A DNA stretch of 64,000 bases from Mycobacteriales bacterium (lineage in GTDB: Bacteria > Actinomycetota > Actinomycetes > JAFAQI01 > DASSKL01), in contig DASSKL010000043.1 of NCBI GenBank assembly GCA_035690485.1, positions 41,318-105,317 on the forward strand, written 5' to 3'. Below the pieces are notes generated by a model, which ran no database searches, was not told where the DNA came from, and saw nothing but the letters and a program-made list of their open reading frames with translations. Both the position numbers and the translations under genes were made by a program. This document shows positions 63,078 to 64,000 of this stretch, piece after piece; positions within the stretch are counted from its first letter, which is position 1, and each line of letters opens with the position of its first letter.

Positions 63078-63084
63078 CGATGTC

Positions 63085-64000
63085 GTGACCGTGACGCCGC
63101 AGAAGCCGAAGCTCGAGCTGCCGCGCCGCGACGGTCGCTTCGAGGTGGTGTCGGAGTTCGCGCCGTCGGGCGACCAGCCCGAGGCGATCGACGCGCTCGA
63201 GCGGCGCATCCGGGCGGGTGAGCGCGACATCGTGCTGCTCGGCGCCACCGGCACCGGCAAGTCGGCGACGACCGCGTGGCTGATCGAGCGGCTGCAGCGG
63301 CCGACACTGGTCATGGCGCCCAACAAGACGCTGGCCGCCCAGCTCGCCAACGAGCTGCGCGACATGCTGCCGCACAACGCGGTCGAGTACTTCGTCAGCT
63401 ACTACGACTACTACCAGCCCGAGGCCTACGTTCCGCAGACCGACACCTACATCGAGAAAGACTCCTCGATCAACGAGGAGGTCGAGCGGCTGCGCCACTC
63501 GGCGACGATGTCGTTGCTCACCCGGCGCGACGTCGTCGTCGTCGCGTCGGTCTCCTGCATCTACGGGCTCGGCACCCCGCAGGAGTACGTCGACCGGTGC
63601 GTGCGGCTGCGGGTCGGCGAGGAGATCGAGCGCGACGTGCTGCTGCGCCGGCTCGTCGACGTGCACTACAACCGCAACGACCTGTCGTTCACCCGCGGCA
63701 CGTTCCGGGTGCGCGGGGACACGATCGAGGTGTTCCCGGTCTACCAGGAGCTGGCCGTCCGCATCGAGATGTTCGGGGACGAGGTCGAGGCGATCTCGAC
63801 GTTGCACCCGCTGACCGGCGAGGTGGTCAGCAACGACGACACGATGTTCGTCTTCCCGGCGACGCACTACGTCGCCGGTCCCGAGCGGATGGAACGCGCT
63901 ATCGCCGGCATCGAGGCCGAGCTCGAGGATCGGCTGGCCGAGCTGGACAAGCAGGGCAAGCTGCTCGAGGCGCAGCGACTGCGGATGCGCACGACCTACG
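63085..64000 (+). CDS. uvrB: UvrB, excinuclease ABC subunit B (5' part, runs off the window)
   Basis: The first 305 codons are present and open to the window end. Motifs: [14 protein letters not shown], Walker [34 protein letters not shown], the damage-inserting beta-hairpin [30 protein letters not shown] and [18 protein letters not shown]. Damage verification helicase of nucleotide excision repair. The start is GTG 63085 ([19 protein letters not shown]), supported by a leaderless -10. A second in-frame GTG at 63091 is possible. Confidence 0.96.
   Translation, partial: MTVTPQKPKLELPRRDGRFEVVSEFAPSGDQPEAIDALERRIRAGERDIVLLGATGTGKSATTAWLIERLQRPTLVMAPNKTLAAQLANELRDMLPHNAVEYFVSYYDYYQPEAYVPQTDTYIEKDSSINEEVERLRHSATMSLLTRRDVVVVASVSCIYGLGTPQEYVDRCVRLRVGEEIERDVLLRRLVDVHYNRNDLSFTRGTFRVRGDTIEVFPVYQELAVRIEMFGDEVEAISTLHPLTGEVVSNDDTMFVFPATHYVAGPERMERAIAGIEAELEDRLAELDKQGKLLEAQRLRMRTTY

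Noticed and set aside
63026..63084. LexA/SOS box at uvrB
   Set aside because: No TCGAAC-N4-GTTCGA-like palindrome is present; only a 6-bp hairpin at 63050-63069.

Overview
The window is a 64 kb piece of a high-GC actinobacterial chromosome. The evidence is uniformly GC-rich codon use, many GTG starts with 4-bp GTGA/ATGA overlaps, and a gene order I know from Streptomyces-type actinobacteria: dcw cluster with sepF/divIVA, then ileS, dksA, lspA, rluD, dnaE, his, trp, lgt, gltBD, an ANTAR regulator, polA, rpsA, coaE and uvrB. Lineage markers agree: PriA (a HisA that usually doubles as TrpF), SepF and DivIVA, a REC-ANTAR regulator, an F420-type nitroreductase and a PolA without a recognisable proofreading site. 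The species cannot be named from sequence alone; a Frankiales- or Streptomyces-like relative is a reasonable guess.

Layout. 1-10.7 kb: end of mraY, then murD-ftsW-murG-murC-ftsQ, an ftsZ promoter region, ftsZ, pgeF, yggS, sepF, a YggT protein and divIVA (wall precursor synthesis, septation, polar growth). 10.8-12.4 kb: two poorly known genes, one a membrane-anchored protein with two Ada-like metal-binding motifs. 12.5-19.6 kb: ileS (minus strand, with an altered GTHH signature motif), a histone-H1-like/DksA fusion, lspA, rluD, an unknown membrane protein and an acetyltransferase. 20-27.9 kb: dnaE, a lipid-type glycosyltransferase, a polysaccharide deacetylase, a two-gene ABC transporter and a small membrane protein. 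27.9-44 kb: a LON-domain gene divergent from a his/trp supercluster (hisD-C-B-orf-H-priA-hisF, a heterodimeric ABC exporter, hisI, trpE, a Trp-operon membrane protein, trpC-B-A, lgt). 44-50.8 kb: a VIT1/CCC1 transporter and gltBD.

50.8-54.2 kb is the most irregular part: 35-bp tandem repeats starting on the gltD stop codon, a very strong hairpin, a PfpI protease, a nitroreductase, a decayed HTH/LAGLIDADG-like gene next to an odd class I tRNA with a CAA anticodon, a small conserved ORF, the ANTAR regulator and a structured intergenic region that may encode an RNA. 54.2-64 kb: acetyltransferase, polA, then minus-strand thioesterase, glycoside-hydrolase-like protein and methyltransferase, then rpsA, coaE and the 5' part of uvrB.

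Most of the window is housekeeping. No CRISPR array, rRNA, prophage or complete insertion sequence was seen. The items most worth a second look are the IleRS signature motif, the tRNA with its decayed neighbour gene, the structured region after the ANTAR regulator, the repeat/hairpin block after gltD, the Ada-like membrane protein, and a recurring leaderless promoter geometry.
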